DNA of 64,000 nucleotides from Clitopilus passeckerianus (taxonomy: Eukaryota; Basidiomycota; Agaricomycetes; Agaricales; Entolomataceae). Every line of letters begins with the position of its first letter. The first letter of the stretch is position 1. The notes below the pieces were generated by a model. That model saw only the letters and a list, made by a program, of their open reading frames with translations, was not told the origin of the DNA and did no database searches. Both the position numbers and the translations under genes were made by a program. The DNA lies in assembly GCA_944990035.1 (NCBI GenBank), contig CALYLX010000128.1:868001-932000 (forward strand), written 5' to 3'. Below, piece by piece: positions 47,005 through 57,716 of the stretch.

Positions 47005-48273
47005 ATGCCATCGAATCCCGGCGTCCGCTTTGATCAAGCCCCAGTACCTCCTCGTCCCGAAACCCCTCAGAAGAGAAGGATGCCGACTCTGTTCAACCTG
47101 ATACGAACCTCACTCTATGGCAAGTTACTTCAAGATCTTTGACCAATGGCTCCATCTCATCGCTTTCCACAGGGACGGTCATCCTTTTCACAGTCATCTG
47201 CCTGGCAGTCGCAGGCCACCTACAATCCGTTCTAGCTGCCTCTGATCTCAGTGAGTCTTGGCCACTCTTCTGGCTACAGCAGGAACTGACGGGATCTTAC
47301 TAGCTCGTTTCATTCCATTCGCTATCTTTGTCTGCGTCGCAAGTCTGCTCACCTTCCTCATTCTGTAAGTCAGCACGAACCCATTTCATGGACTACTCTA
47401 ACCTATACTTGTGCCCAGTCTTGGAGCCAGCTTTTTCCTCCGAGAACGGAATCCCATCTCCACTCGGATAGAGCTCCCAATGGTGGCGTTTGCAGGTCTA
47501 CTTTGGCTGAGTAAGTTAACCATGCACCTTTCCAGAAATGTGCAATGCTGACAATTTTTCAGTTCTAGGAGTCTATCTTGTCACATCTGACTCCCAGGAT
47601 GCCGATGTGGAATGCTTTGCTTCGGAAACTGATACGACAGTACTAGACGACTCCGCTGCCAATTGTATGTGCATTTTGAATGCTGGTACTCAACCTCGTG
47701 CTAAATCTCCGCCTTTGCAGTCCACACTGATCAATACCAAGCAATGTACCGTGTGATAAATGCATTCTCCCTACTTAATGCCACTTTGAGTAAGAACCCT
47801 CATTTTCTGCACGGGCACTTAAACTGAGCAGGCTCCCTGCAGTTCTCCTCTTCGCCATTGGGCTGCTTTTCCTTGCTCTTCGCAAGCAACGACAAGGCGA
47901 TGATCATATGTGGCACGGTCCTGTTACCTCTTGTGCATGGTTCAACAGCTACAAGGAATCCACAGTCAAGCGAGGCAACAGCACGTCTTCAAGTATTTTG
48001 CCCATCACTGCTGAGAAGCAAGCAGCACCGTCTGGAGGCAGGGCCAAGTACTCGTCTTCACGCAACCACACAAGCCCTTACGCCAATGCCCGACCATCAG
48101 GCGGCAGTAGGCGTACTGGTGACCGGGAGAAACCACTTCCGCCCATGCGACAGAACACGGGCAGTTCTGGCCACTCCACCATGCCCGGGTCCTATACCTC
48201 GACTAATGAATTCGAACGAGGAGGCATGTACAATCCCAACTATAACGCTGGCCGTTCCCGCGGAAGCCGATGA
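47005..48273 (+). CDS. Four-pass membrane protein, MARVEL-like (trio member 1)
   Basis: Family not certain. The start at 47005 opens a Pro-rich cytoplasmic lead (APVPPRPETPQKRR). Four hydrophobic helices follow: YGTVILFTVICLAVAGHL, FIPFAIFVCVASLLTFLILL, LPMVAFAGLLWLILGVYLVT and LNATLILLFAIGLLFLAL. The loop between helices 3 and 4 carries a single Cys in an acidic context (DADVECFASETD), and ends with YQAMYRVINAFS. The tail of about 110 residues is hydrophilic, rich in Ser, Gly, Arg and Asn, and ends at 48273. This topology is the MARVEL pattern of fungal plasma-membrane or vesicle proteins. About six short introns join in phase. Two more multi-pass proteins follow on the same strand within 2.4 kb. 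Function unknown. Confidence 0.75.
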
Positions 48274-48559
48274 TCTATCCGTTATGAGCTTCACGACTTT
48301 TGATTTCGTTCTTCATGACTCTAACATATCACCACTCTCACTTGTATTAGATCTAGCGATACTGAGTGTCGTTTACCGTCAAACATGTATCTAAAGGGTA
48401 TTATTGTACAATCCAATGGAGGAAATATTGCAAAGACCGTTGGCTGTGTCAACACGAGGCTGCAACGCCCATTTCATATGTTACGTCATACCTATAAGGG
48501 CCAAGTTAAGAACATTCGACGAACCTTCGACGAACTTCGCTACCATTTCGACGACTATC

Positions 48560-49563
48560 ATGACTGTACGCTTCGGAAACTATCGCATTGGATTCTACGG
48601 TGAGCGGACACATATTGGTGGCGTGGGCGGCACTTAACTCGATCAACAGTGGCGATTCTAGCACTATCTGGTGAGCAGGAAAGGAACCCGTCGAGATCGT
48701 GAAGAGTAACAGAAATTTTCGCGCAGCTGTGGTGCTAGGACTTTCAGCGAATTTCGCCACCTTATTCCTTCCTAAGCTCCATAGTGAGTGGGTACGCACA
48801 CTTAGGGAAAGAGCAGCCTAACCTGCTTTGCAGAGGACTTCACGATCTTCTCCCTCCTTGTACCATCTTTGACGATCCTATTCTTGCTTTTATCCTTGCA
48901 ATGGGCGCAGCCTTGGACAGAAGCTGTTATGTTGACCATTCTGGGCATTTTGTGGCTGAGTGAGTCCTTTGCATATGTTGTATTAAAACTCCTCCCCCTC
49001 ACATCATTCCCGAACAGCAATGGGAGCTTGGTCAACGTACGTTCTCCGCTCCACCTGACTATCTAATCACTGAACTTTCAATAGTGATATTATTGGCAAC
49101 CAGCAATGTGACGCACTTGGAGGACAGCGTACTGCGACGAAGAATGGAGATAGTAAGTCACGCTCCGCGTCTGCATCATTATGGAGTTAACGTTGGCGAC
49201 TTTAGCATCTGCACAGGCATACTGCTATGAGATGAAAGTTATCCAGGCGTTCTCTTGGGCACTTTTCATCTTATCTGTCCTCGGCCTGTATACATTATTC
49301 CAGCTGGTCACGATGGCACAGAAAATGGGCCGCCCAATGATCTGGGGAGAGCCAATCCGAGGTATGCAGCCCTCCAAACCTGTGGCCTCACTGTGCTCAT
49401 AATACCTATAGAACTCCCTTGGTACGGAGAATACCCCGGTTTCTACAACACCTCGCCGATGGGCAGTCCCGGACCTTCGCCTTATGGCTACGGTCCCAAC
49501 TCTGCAGGTGTCATTATTCAACCTGGAATGAACGGAGCACCCGCCACCGTTACGCGCTACTAA
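48560..49563 (+). CDS. Four-pass membrane protein, MARVEL-like (trio member 2)
   Basis: Family not certain. The start at 48560 gives MTVRFGNYRIGFY, and short exons follow with introns starting GTGAGC. The four helices are AILALSAVVLGLSANFATLF, FTIFSLLVPSLTILFLLLSL, AVMLTILGILWLTMGAW and FSWALFILFVLGLYTLFQLV. The large loop between helices 3 and 4 has two Cys (NQQCDALGG and QAYCYEMKVIQ) that may form a disulfide. The C-terminus after helix 4 is Pro/Gly/Tyr-rich (PWYGEYPGFYNTSPMGSPGP). Length is about 220 residues. It has the same topology and loop logic as member 1, though sequence identity is low by eye. An old duplication is possible. The stop is at 49561-49563. Confidence 0.75.
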
Positions 49564-49968
49564 ATACCTCGACAAACTACCCCAAGGAACGGAAAGCTCT
49601 TTCAAAGAATAAACCCTGGGTTAATGGATGGAATGAATTGGATATGATCAATCAACCTGAACTATGGACCATACCTGCCTGATCTAACTTGGGAAGATCA
49701 ATGTCATTATTAGAATTTAACGTGTACTGAATGTAGTTACCTACTGTACCCCTTCGTGTGTGTTTTTCATGTTTTGAATAAACGTTGTTGTCTGTACTAG
49801 ATGACCTTCGCCGCGTAGAACACGCGTTTTCATGATAGTTGAAGCTCGGATTCGATGCCTCGTGTATGCGCCTCGTTGTGCACGGGTCATCGACGCTTGG
49901 GTCGCATAAAAGCGACGGCGTGCCAGAGGGTAAGCCTTCCATACCTCTCTTTCCATTCACTATCTGCA
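49564..49968. other. Gap between trio members 2 and 3
   Basis: A 405-nt stretch that holds the 3' UTR of member 2 and the promoter of member 3. A GTAAGC at about 49930 could be a donor of an upstream exon of member 3, but no convincing coding exon precedes it. Confidence 0.35.
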
Positions 49969-50610
49969 ATGCCACTCTTTCGAGACCATCCCTATCGCTC
50001 TGCGATTGCAGGTATGCTCGCTTAGATGAGATGTTCAAGCAGGAATGCTAACACTATCACTTAGTCACCAGCGCAATCACGGCTGGATATGTCCTGACCA
50101 GCGTTATGTCTTCCTCTGGTAAGTGAAGCAAGTGTTGAGACTCGAACCGGAATGAATGAGTTCCCCATAGATGCACTACAAATGACCCAGACCACTGTGG
50201 CTATCCTGGCGATAGCAGGCCTAATGTTCTTGTGAGTCTTGAGTACAGCCCGGATTGTGTACACATATCGAGGGCTTTGCAGTATTACGATGCATCATAA
50301 GAGAGAAGGCCAGATTATGTCCCAAACTCAGGAAGAAATGGCCTTGATTGTTGGGCTGGGTCTGTTCTTCGTTGGTACGTCGTCTTCAGTCGTGGTCAAC
50401 TACCTCGCTCTGATATCTAAGAACACAGCGGCTGTTATTGCCTGGAGGTCTGTCTCGGGCACCGCAGGAACAGGGGACGATTACGACTTGATGCCGTCCG
50501 AGTCGACTCGGATGGCCAGAGTCACCCACAAAGGGGCTTCAAATCGCGGATGGGCGTGTGGACCAGATGACTACTATTGTGTCGTTGAAGAGTACAACTA
50601 CCGCTGGTGA
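49969..50610 (+). CDS. Small multi-pass membrane protein (trio member 3)
   Basis: Not recognised. From ATG at 49969 (MPLFRDHPYRSAIA) five short exons join in phase into about 150 residues. Three hydrophobic segments are visible: AIAVTSAITAGYVLTSVMSS, TTVAILAIAGLMFF and MALIVGLGLFFVAAVIAW. The hydrophilic stretch between segments 2 and 3 is MHHKREGQIMSQTQEE. The tail contains DDYDLMPSESTRMARV and ends WACGPDDYYCVVEEYNYRW. Two Cys near the end and several Tyr are notable. Start choice is uncertain. It follows members 1 and 2 on the same strand with only 0.3-0.4 kb gaps, which suggests a local cluster, but its sequence differs from theirs. Stop TGA is at 50608-50610. Confidence 0.65.
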
Positions 50611-50846
50611 ATGCTGTCTAGAACTTTCGATTTTCTTGCATGTATATATAATGTAGAAAGAGACGAAGATCGTTGTACTTCTCGGAATGTGTGATTCAAG
50701 TGATCTCGGCTGCTTCCGCGCTTGAGCACCATATAAGAATACATACTAAGGCCCTCCTTCCCCTTGAGCCTTCCCGGTGCGACTTGCGGCGATCCTTTCC
50801 TCTTTCCGAATAGCCATCTAGAGTTCAAACGTGTAGATTATTGATC

Positions 50847-51739
50847 ATGATAAGTACTCTGTAATCTATTCCAAAGCGCCTCTAGCTGACGGTTTGGCCT
50901 CGATAATTACGCTAACCCAAGCAGGCGTCGTATTGAAACAGATGTTATGAAGATGTACGAGTCATTTTCTGCAATTCAAGAGATTATCTAACAATGAATT
51001 TGCAGGCTCATGTCTGACTACGAGGTCAGCCTGGTCAACGACAGCATGCAGGAGATCTACGTCCGCTTCTACGGGCCAACAGAAAGTGCGCCTTCGTGCT
51101 TAACCCTCCATCCGCTTCGCTCCCTTAACTTGGTATCTATCTGATCAGCGCCTTTCGCTGGAGGAGTATGGAAGATCCACGTCGAACTGCCAGACCAGTA
51201 CCCGTTCAAATCACCGAGTATAGGGTTCATGAACAAGATCTTCCATCCTAACATTGACGAGTTGTGCGTTTGCCAACCATCGCAACCGTGGCGCAGGCGT
51301 TGTGCGGCTAACTAATATATGTCCATCAGGAGTGGTTCTGTATGCCTGGATGTTATCAACCAGACATGGTCACCGATGTTTGGTACGCTCGCCTCTTCGT
51401 CCTTGCACGAGAAACCTGTTTACAAAGACCCCTGATAGATATGATCAACATCTTTGAGGTCTTCCTTCCACAACTTCTGCGGTACCCAAACCCCAACGAT
51501 CCATTGAACGGGGAGGCTGCAGCGCTCTGATGCGGCATCCAAAGGAGTATGAGGCCAAGGTGAAAGGTGAGGATGTCCTTCGCATGCGGTGCGCTTGACA
51601 TGGAACTGACAATTGCCTAACAGAGTACGTCCAGCGCTTTGCAACGAAGGAGGCTGCAGATGCTGCAGACGGCAAGAAGGATGATGAAGACGAGGACGAA
51701 GAAATGAGCGACATAGGGAGTATCAGCGAGGATGAATAA
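50847..51739 (+). CDS. UBC8: Ubiquitin-conjugating enzyme E2, Ubc8/UBE2H type, with probable frameshift
   Basis: Ubc8 works with the GID/CTLH ligase, which in yeast degrades gluconeogenic enzymes. ATG at 50847 with a short first exon gives [15 protein letters not shown]; another start is possible. The E2 fold shows [54 protein letters not shown] and the active-site segment [17 protein letters not shown] with the catalytic Cys. Then [20 protein letters not shown] and LNGEAAAL. At 51525-51530 the frame hits TGA, while the expected continuation [13 protein letters not shown] lies one frame over. One missing C (CTCTG for CTCCTG) would restore it. Beyond, an intron and an acidic tail ([14 protein letters not shown]) follow to the stop at 51737-51739. 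If the break is real, the protein loses its last helix and acidic tail. Confidence 0.9.
51525..51530 (+). other. Probable one-base deletion in UBC8
   Basis: In-frame TGA directly after the codons for NGEAAAL. Shifting the frame by one base restores a family-typical helix. No GT donor is available for an intron that would bypass it. Confidence 0.75.
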
Positions 51740-51974
51740 TCGACTTGGCAGGCCAACCTTGATGTACCGTTACGACTTCCACCCACTCTCTCTATCACTA
51801 GGACTCTTTTGGCGTTCCCCATAATTGACGCTGTTGCTTCCGGGTTTGCACCACTCTTGTTTGTAATTATATAGGATGTTGTACATTAATGATATTATGC
51901 ATGCGTAACGTCGTGATCCATGAGAACTGTAGCGAATACAGATTAGCCAGAAGACGATGGTGCCGGTGTGTCCG

Positions 51975-52748
51975 CTATAATAACTGGCGGACGATTTGAT
52001 CAACTTTCTTTTGTACCTCTGCGGCTGTCTGCGGTTAGAGTGTTAGAATTAGGAGAAACGGGGATCTCGCGGAATGTGAGCCCGACCTTAATGAGGATGT
52101 CAATTTGGGACTTGACATTGTCGATGATGACGCCTTTGGATTTGCTGCCTTTGAGCAGCTCTTCCTTTTGTTGCGTGAGCTCACGCCGCTTGTTCTCGAG
52201 CCTGACGGTATTTGTCAAATAAAAGATATGGTCGATATAATAGGCACATACCGTTGACGTTCTGCGAGCTCGAAACTAAGACGGTTCAACATGACCTGGT
52301 GCTCATTTGCCATGACCTCTTCACTACTTGCATCCTCGGGCGCTAAGCGTTGGAATTTGTCGAGCCTATAGAGTGGCACATCCTGGTATATTGAGCTGTG
52401 AGAGTCATAAAGTTATTTCCGTTCGATTTGCATCAAAGAAAGTGCTTACGCGAACTGGCGGCATTTCTCTATTTCCCGTTCCAGGTGTCTCTTTTCATAC
52501 TGCAAGTTCTGTAAAGCCAAGTGTGACTGGTCCATTTCATGCCTTGACTGTGCTGTTACTTCTTTATGAACGCGGGTTGCTGTATTGGCAGCCCGGTTCA
52601 TAGCCTTCAGCCTACTGACAAGAGCCATAGCTCTAATCTGTGCAGCCGTTGTATCCTTCTCATCGCTGACCACCAAGTTCCTAAAGTCGTTGATTATTGC
52701 ATCTGGAGATGGCGGTAAGTGTGCGTTGACGGTGGTTGAGGAGGACAT
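51975..52748 (-). CDS. THO complex subunit 5-like (Fms-interacting protein family)
   Basis: THOC5 proteins belong to the THO/TREX complex that couples transcription to mRNA export. The start at 52748 gives MSSSTTVNAHLPPSPDAIIN. The family core is visible as HLALQNLQYEKRHLEREIEK followed by CRQFASIYQDVPLYRLDKFQ, then LNRLSFELAERQRLENKRRE and LTQQKEELLK. All of this is coiled coil. The last intron (64 nt, donor GTCGGG after ILIK) is required to reach AAEVQKKVDQIVRQLL and the stop at 51975-51977; the unspliced frame would end otherwise. Length is about 220 residues, corresponding to the N-terminal half of animal THOC5, as in other short fungal forms. Divergent from ZWF1, sharing a 195-nt promoter. 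Confidence 0.82.
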
Positions 52749-52943
52749 TGGTGCAAACGGCCATATCGGCTCCCGGAAGAAAGAACGGCCATATTGATGG
52801 GAACGGTTCGGCGGGCCGGAGTGAGGCCGAAGTTCATAGATAACTCAGCAAGATTAGGATTGACATCCACTCAACACCCGGTTCACTCAGATTTACGAGA
52901 CTACTCGACTCTCTTACTCTGACCACCACAATCGACTCTCAGA

Positions 52944-54891
52944 ATGACCCGTGCTCGCTCGCTGTCTGGTACAATTCCTTCAATGGAGACCTCTCATGAG
53001 GAATTGAAGGACAATACCGTCATAGTCGGTGAGGCGCTAACATCTCCATTCCGACCCTAGCGACTCACTCTTCACATCACAGTCCTTGGTGCATCTGGAG
53101 ATCTTGCAAAGAAGAAGGTGAATCACCATTCTGACAGTCATATACGTCTTATCAATGACTATCTATCGCTTCGTAGACATTCCCCGCTCTGTTCGGGCTC
53201 TATCGCCAAGGATTCCTCCCTCGAGATGTTAAAATCGTTGGATATGCCCGAACAAAGATGGATCACGAAGAGTTCCTGAAACGACTCACCTCATATATCA
53301 AAAACCCGGATAACGATGAAGAACTGGCAAAAAAGATTGAAGAATTCAAGGGATTCTCTACCTATGTCGCTGGCAGCTACGAGGATGGAGCTGCATTTGA
53401 CGACCTGGAAAAACACATCGAGGAGATCGAGTCAAAGTATCAGGCAAAAGAATGCAACAGAATCTTCTACTTCGCACTCCCACCCAGCGTCTTCATCCCC
53501 GTCGCCAAAATCTCAAGGAGCACTGCTACGCAAAGGGGGGCATAAACCGTGTTATCGTCGAGAAACCCTTCGGAAAAGATCTCGAGTCTGCCCGGGAGCT
53601 ACTCGGTTCTATCAAACAGTACTGGACCGAAGATGAGACTTTCCGTATCGATCATTACCTCGGAAAGGAGATGGTCAAGAATCTTCTCGTCCTGCGCTTT
53701 GCCAATGTTGCCATGGGCGCTGCCTGGGACAAGAATTCCATCAGCAACGTTCAAATAACTTTCAAAGAGCCTTTCGGTACTGAGGGTCGTGGGGGCTACT
53801 TTGATGAATTCGGTATCATTCGTGATATTTTGCAAAATCGTACGTTCCATCTATTCCTCCAGATCAAGCACATTTACTGATTTCCCTTCTTCATAGACTT
53901 GATGCAAGTCCTCACCATTGTCGCTATGGAACGCCCCGTCTCATTCTCGGCCGAGGATATCCGCGACGAAAAGGTGACATTGTCCTCCTCAATGAGGTGA
54001 CGTCATGGTCGTCTAACACATCGCCCAGGTCAAAGTTCTGCGTTGCATCCCTTCCATCGAGCAAGTCGACACTCTCCTTGGTCAATACGTCTCCGCCAAT
54101 GGCAAGCCGGGATACCTCGACGACGAGACCGTTCCTCCCAACTCGGTCTGCCCTACCTTCGCTGCTACCACTCTTTGGATCCACAATCCTCGATGGGAAG
54201 GTGTCCCATTCATCTTAAAGGCAGGAAAGGGTGAGATCTTCATGATTGATCACCAAAAGCATGATCGATTGACGTCGATCTAACTTCAGCTCTCAACGAG
54301 GCCAAGGTCGAGGTCCGCATCCAATTCAAAGAAGTGACCCAGGGCATCTTCAAGGATATCGCTCGCAACGAGCTGGTCATTCGTATCCAACCTTCCGAGG
54401 CTGTCTACATCAAGCTGAACGCAAAGACTCCTGGCCTCTACACTCGTGCTATCCCAACCGAGATGGATCTCACGTACAAGAGGAGATTCACCGAGTCCAA
54501 GATCCCTGAGGCTTACGAGGCTCTCATTCTCGATGCTCTCAAGGGTGACCACTCCAACTTCGTTCGACATGACGAACTCGATTACGCCTGGAAGGTTCGT
54601 GGGCTCCGTCATGGCACCTGTTGAATAAAGTTTCTGATCAGATTTGACGCAGATCTTCACCCCCATCTTGCACTGGATAGATGGGAAGAGTGGCCCTCGC
54701 CCCAAGCCAGTTCAGTACCCTTACGGCTCTCGTGGCCCCAAAGAACTCGACGACTTTGTCCGCAAGTACGGATACAAAAGAGGACCCGAAGGCTAGTGAG
54801 TGTTTCGCCGATTTAGACTTTGATGACTTCGAAGCTGACTCCTTACTTTCTTCCCAGCACATGGCCCGTCACCAACTTGGCTTCATTGTAG
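52944..54891 (+). CDS. ZWF1: Glucose-6-phosphate 1-dehydrogenase, with probable frameshift
   Basis: This enzyme catalyses the first step of the oxidative pentose phosphate pathway and makes NADPH. The start at 52944 opens [20 protein letters not shown]. The coenzyme loop is [20 protein letters not shown]; then [18 protein letters not shown], the substrate site [68 protein letters not shown] and the C-terminal [20 protein letters not shown]. At 53507-53510 the frame breaks: [12 protein letters not shown] and [14 protein letters not shown] are in different frames. Both are textbook parts of the enzyme and directly adjacent, so one missing A (AAAA for AAAAA) is the simplest reading. No intron can explain it. 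Other introns are normal. Stop TAG is at 54889-54891. Length would be about 515 residues. Confidence 0.95.
53507..53510 (+). other. Probable one-base deletion in ZWF1
   Basis: An A run of four joins two adjacent, highly conserved parts of glucose-6-phosphate dehydrogenase that are out of frame by one base. A fifth A restores the frame. Confidence 0.85.
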
Positions 54892-55265
54892 GATTTAAGC
54901 ACAGTAATTTAGTTTCACGAGAACCCAGATTCGGATTTCTATTAGTACAAGTAGTCAAGCAAAGTGTATACACCCCCACAGTCACGTAAATAAGCAAACA
55001 TCATACGTATTTACTAAAATTTCCATCGATGATAGGATATTATGCCAACAGCGAGGAATCTGGAAAGCAGTTCAATAGCAGTAAGGATGCTACAAGAAAA
55101 GGTTCAAATAGTGGTACATGAACGAGACAAATATTGTGGCATATATTTCCAGATTCTCCAAAGTCCCCGAAAAATCGACCATGAAAGTCCCTTAGAGGCT
55201 AAGGTGCGTAAATAGGGTGACCTACATTCAAGGATTATGGGTAGTAGTAAAGCACATTAAAGAGA
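54892..55265. other. Convergent 3' gap between ZWF1 and orphan gene
   Basis: A 374-nt AT-rich stretch between convergent stop codons. It should hold both 3' UTRs. No gene is seen. Confidence 0.4.
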
Positions 55266-55844
55266 TTATAGCCATGTACCTCGATAGGTTGCTCCATCCG
55301 GGTCAAGGAGCTTCTTGAGCTTGGTCGCTACTGAGCGAACGGCTTCTTTGCAATCTTCGAAACTCGCCCATGCATTGCCAGCGCTCCAACACTCTGAGCA
55401 AGCTTTTGAGGCAACGTCTATTGTTTCCACCTCGAGTTCGTTGAGCCCGTGAAGGGCAACGACGACTTCTATGAGACGGTTGAATCCAACGGTCCAGGAT
55501 TTCATGCCTTCGTCGGGGTTCATGGTAACATCTGTGACTAGGAAAGACGAGGCGAGACCAAGGCATTGACGGAGAACATCTTGATTGAGGGGTTGTGATT
55601 CTCGGGTAGTATGTGCAAGCACTTCTATCACGTATGATCCAAAGTCTGTCGGTGTCTTTATGGTTGCCAAAATTTGAAGGATTCAAACCGGAAGAAAATT
55701 AGGTGGGCTTACCAGTGGATCCGCAGCCAAATCTATGTTTGGTGGAGTATTAGGGTTGCCGTTTTCTGGCAGGGTACTTGTAGAAGAAGTTTCTGGTGGA
55801 TTTGAAGGAGTCTCCTCCGTAGTTGCTTGGGATTCCGTTGGCAT
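55266..55844 (-). CDS. Small orphan protein, function unknown
   Basis: I do not recognise it. The start at 55844 gives a Thr/Pro/Glu-rich, probably disordered lead (MPTESQATTEETPSNPPETS). One intron (GTAAGC donor after DLAADPL, acceptor before TPTDFGSYV) joins a helical domain of about 120 residues: SYVIEVLAHTTRESQPLNQD, RQCLGLASSFLVTDVTMNPD, FNRLIEVVVALHGLNELEVE, WASFEDCKEAVRSVATKLKK. It ends YRGTWL at 55266-55268. Total is about 170 residues. No signal peptide or membrane segment; three Cys in the middle. It is divergent from the CCDC47-type gene across 199 nt. A clean single intron and coding-like composition support a real gene. Confidence 0.7.
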
Positions 55845-56043
55845 TATTCAGGGTACAATGGAAGACTTGAGCATCAACATTTCGGCGTCGCTGTAAGAAT
55901 GTTCCTGTTAGTTATGCTTTGCCGTCAACTGGCTGAGGATCGAGCGGAATGAGGCCAGGATTGATTGAAGCTCGGAAACAGCCGAACGACCGAGCTTTAC
56001 CCTTTTCGACGACGCGTCGACGTTCTCCAGATTTTCAACGAAA

Positions 56044-57525
56044 ATGGCTCAAATACTGTCCCCCTTGTTGAAATATTTGACGCCGGCACCCGTTGTCGTT
56101 CCAGAGGAGTACGATGGAACTGAGTACAGGTGGAAGATGTTCGTCTTCAGGCCAGCCAGTGAGTCTTTCTGTGCCAGCGCGTCGAAACCGAACTAACATT
56201 TTGGGCAAGATTTCCAACTCGAGGTCTACCTTGTCGCCGGCGTCCTCGTGTACTTCCTTGTTGTGTTTATTGGTGCTAGGACCAATGCTGCCAAGGCAAA
56301 GAAGTGGTTCGTAAATTCCTTGACTACGGCTCGTGTGCAAGAACTAATTCATTTCTCAGGTTCTCCGCACATCTCCACATTCTGGAGCAGCAATTCTCGA
56401 AACCTATGGGAAGAGATGGCTTGACCCAGGATGGCTATTCTGACTATTACAACTTTTCTACTGGCCGACGCAACCTTGTTTCTCTGCACACCGTCATTAC
56501 TCTCAAGCCACGTCACGATATCCTGCAGCGCCTCTGGCAAATCGGAAGGGGTCTTGTGGATCTGCACTACCGCGTCAAGGACGACATTACTTTGGATTTC
56601 AGGCTTGCACCTGGTGCTCTTCCTAATGATTTCGTCTGGGCTATCGTCTCCAAGGATGAATTGCAGTCCATCAAGGACGACCGCTGGGATTTGGTGAGTT
56701 GCTAGTGTTGTAGCTGCCTTCGAATTACACTAATGTCTGGCGTTCTAGACTCTCACTAAGACCAGCGAGAATGCTGCTCTTCCTCCCAGTTTGTCGGTTA
56801 TGTCTGGTCTGTCCTCGCATCTACCTTTTGCTATTGGATTGTACTCACTGGGCTTCCAGAGTTTGCGGATGTCACAGACAATCTCCTCAAGCCAAACTTG
56901 ATCGCTGCTATCAAGGATCCCAAGGTCCTCCCTTACTTCCGTTCTCTCTCTGTAAGCTGCCGTTTCCCTGGCTACAGAGGCATGTGTTGACTCGACTTTC
57001 AGGTCACTGATCAGCCTCGTCAACGTCCCTTGAGCCCCGTCGCCCCAGAGAACCGCCGCAAGCATGTTGTCCTCAGCTTGGCGTCCCCAGCCCGTGCCAC
57101 CGACACTGTTGGCATTGTCACGGCCATGTTCGCTTTCGTTGACTCTCTTTCTCAATTAAATTTGCGCCCCGAGACCAAGAACAAGCTGAAGAAGGCCAGG
57201 GAAGAGCTTGACAAGAGTCTGAGGGCCGAGTCTGAGAAAGAGGCCAAGGAAAAGGTAGCGTTTTTCGCAGTGTTCACGCTTTGGCCGTCCCTTGACAGTT
57301 CATGATCTAGCTTGAGCAAGAGGCTGAGGACAAACGGGCCGAGAAGCGCAGGGCCGAGCAGGAGCGTATCTCCAAATTGCCCGCCGCAGAGCAGCAAAAG
57401 GTACGAGCTGATCACCCGGTCCGAATCCTAACCATGAATACTGATCATGGAATCTTCAGATCCTCGAGAAAGAGAGGAAGCGTGCCCTCAAGAAGTCGCA
57501 AGGCAAGCAGATGGTTCGCAAGTAA
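56044..57525 (+). CDS. CCDC47-type ER membrane protein (PAT complex family)
   Basis: CCDC47 belongs to the PAT/multipass translocon machinery that helps insert multi-pass membrane proteins at the ER. The start at 56044 gives MAQILSPLLKYLTPAPVVVP. A membrane helix follows (LEVYLVAGVLVYLVVFIGA). The conserved cytosolic domain shows FSAHLHILEQQFSKPMGRDG, YYNFSTGRRNLVSLHTVITL, KPRHDILQRLWQIGRGLVDL, DDITLDFRLAPG and FVWAIVSKDELQSIKDDRWD, then KHVVLSLASPARATDTVGIV. The tail is a long Lys/Glu/Arg-rich coiled coil (KLKKAREELDKSLRAESEKE) ending KKSQGKQMVRK at 57525. This order and the charged tail match the family. Five or so short introns join in phase. Length is about 350-370 residues, shorter than the animal protein, which has an N-terminal luminal part. 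Confidence 0.88.
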
Positions 57526-57716
57526 AACGGCTCCAACCCGATTTGAGCACACTATTTATCTATCTATAATTTGGATATTGATAATGTAATTGGGAATATA
57601 GTACATTGTTGTTGGATAGCAGGATGCATGCATGTACTGTACATAATGGACGAATATAGCGACTATAGTGCATTTACTATATAGAAAAAGTTGAGAAGTT
57701 GAGAATAAGGGTATTT

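Noticed and set aside
47858..48394. Alternative plus-strand frame over the tail of trio member 1
   Set aside because: The other frame continues helix 4 into a hydrophilic Ser/Arg tail with consistent splicing; this one is a shadow.
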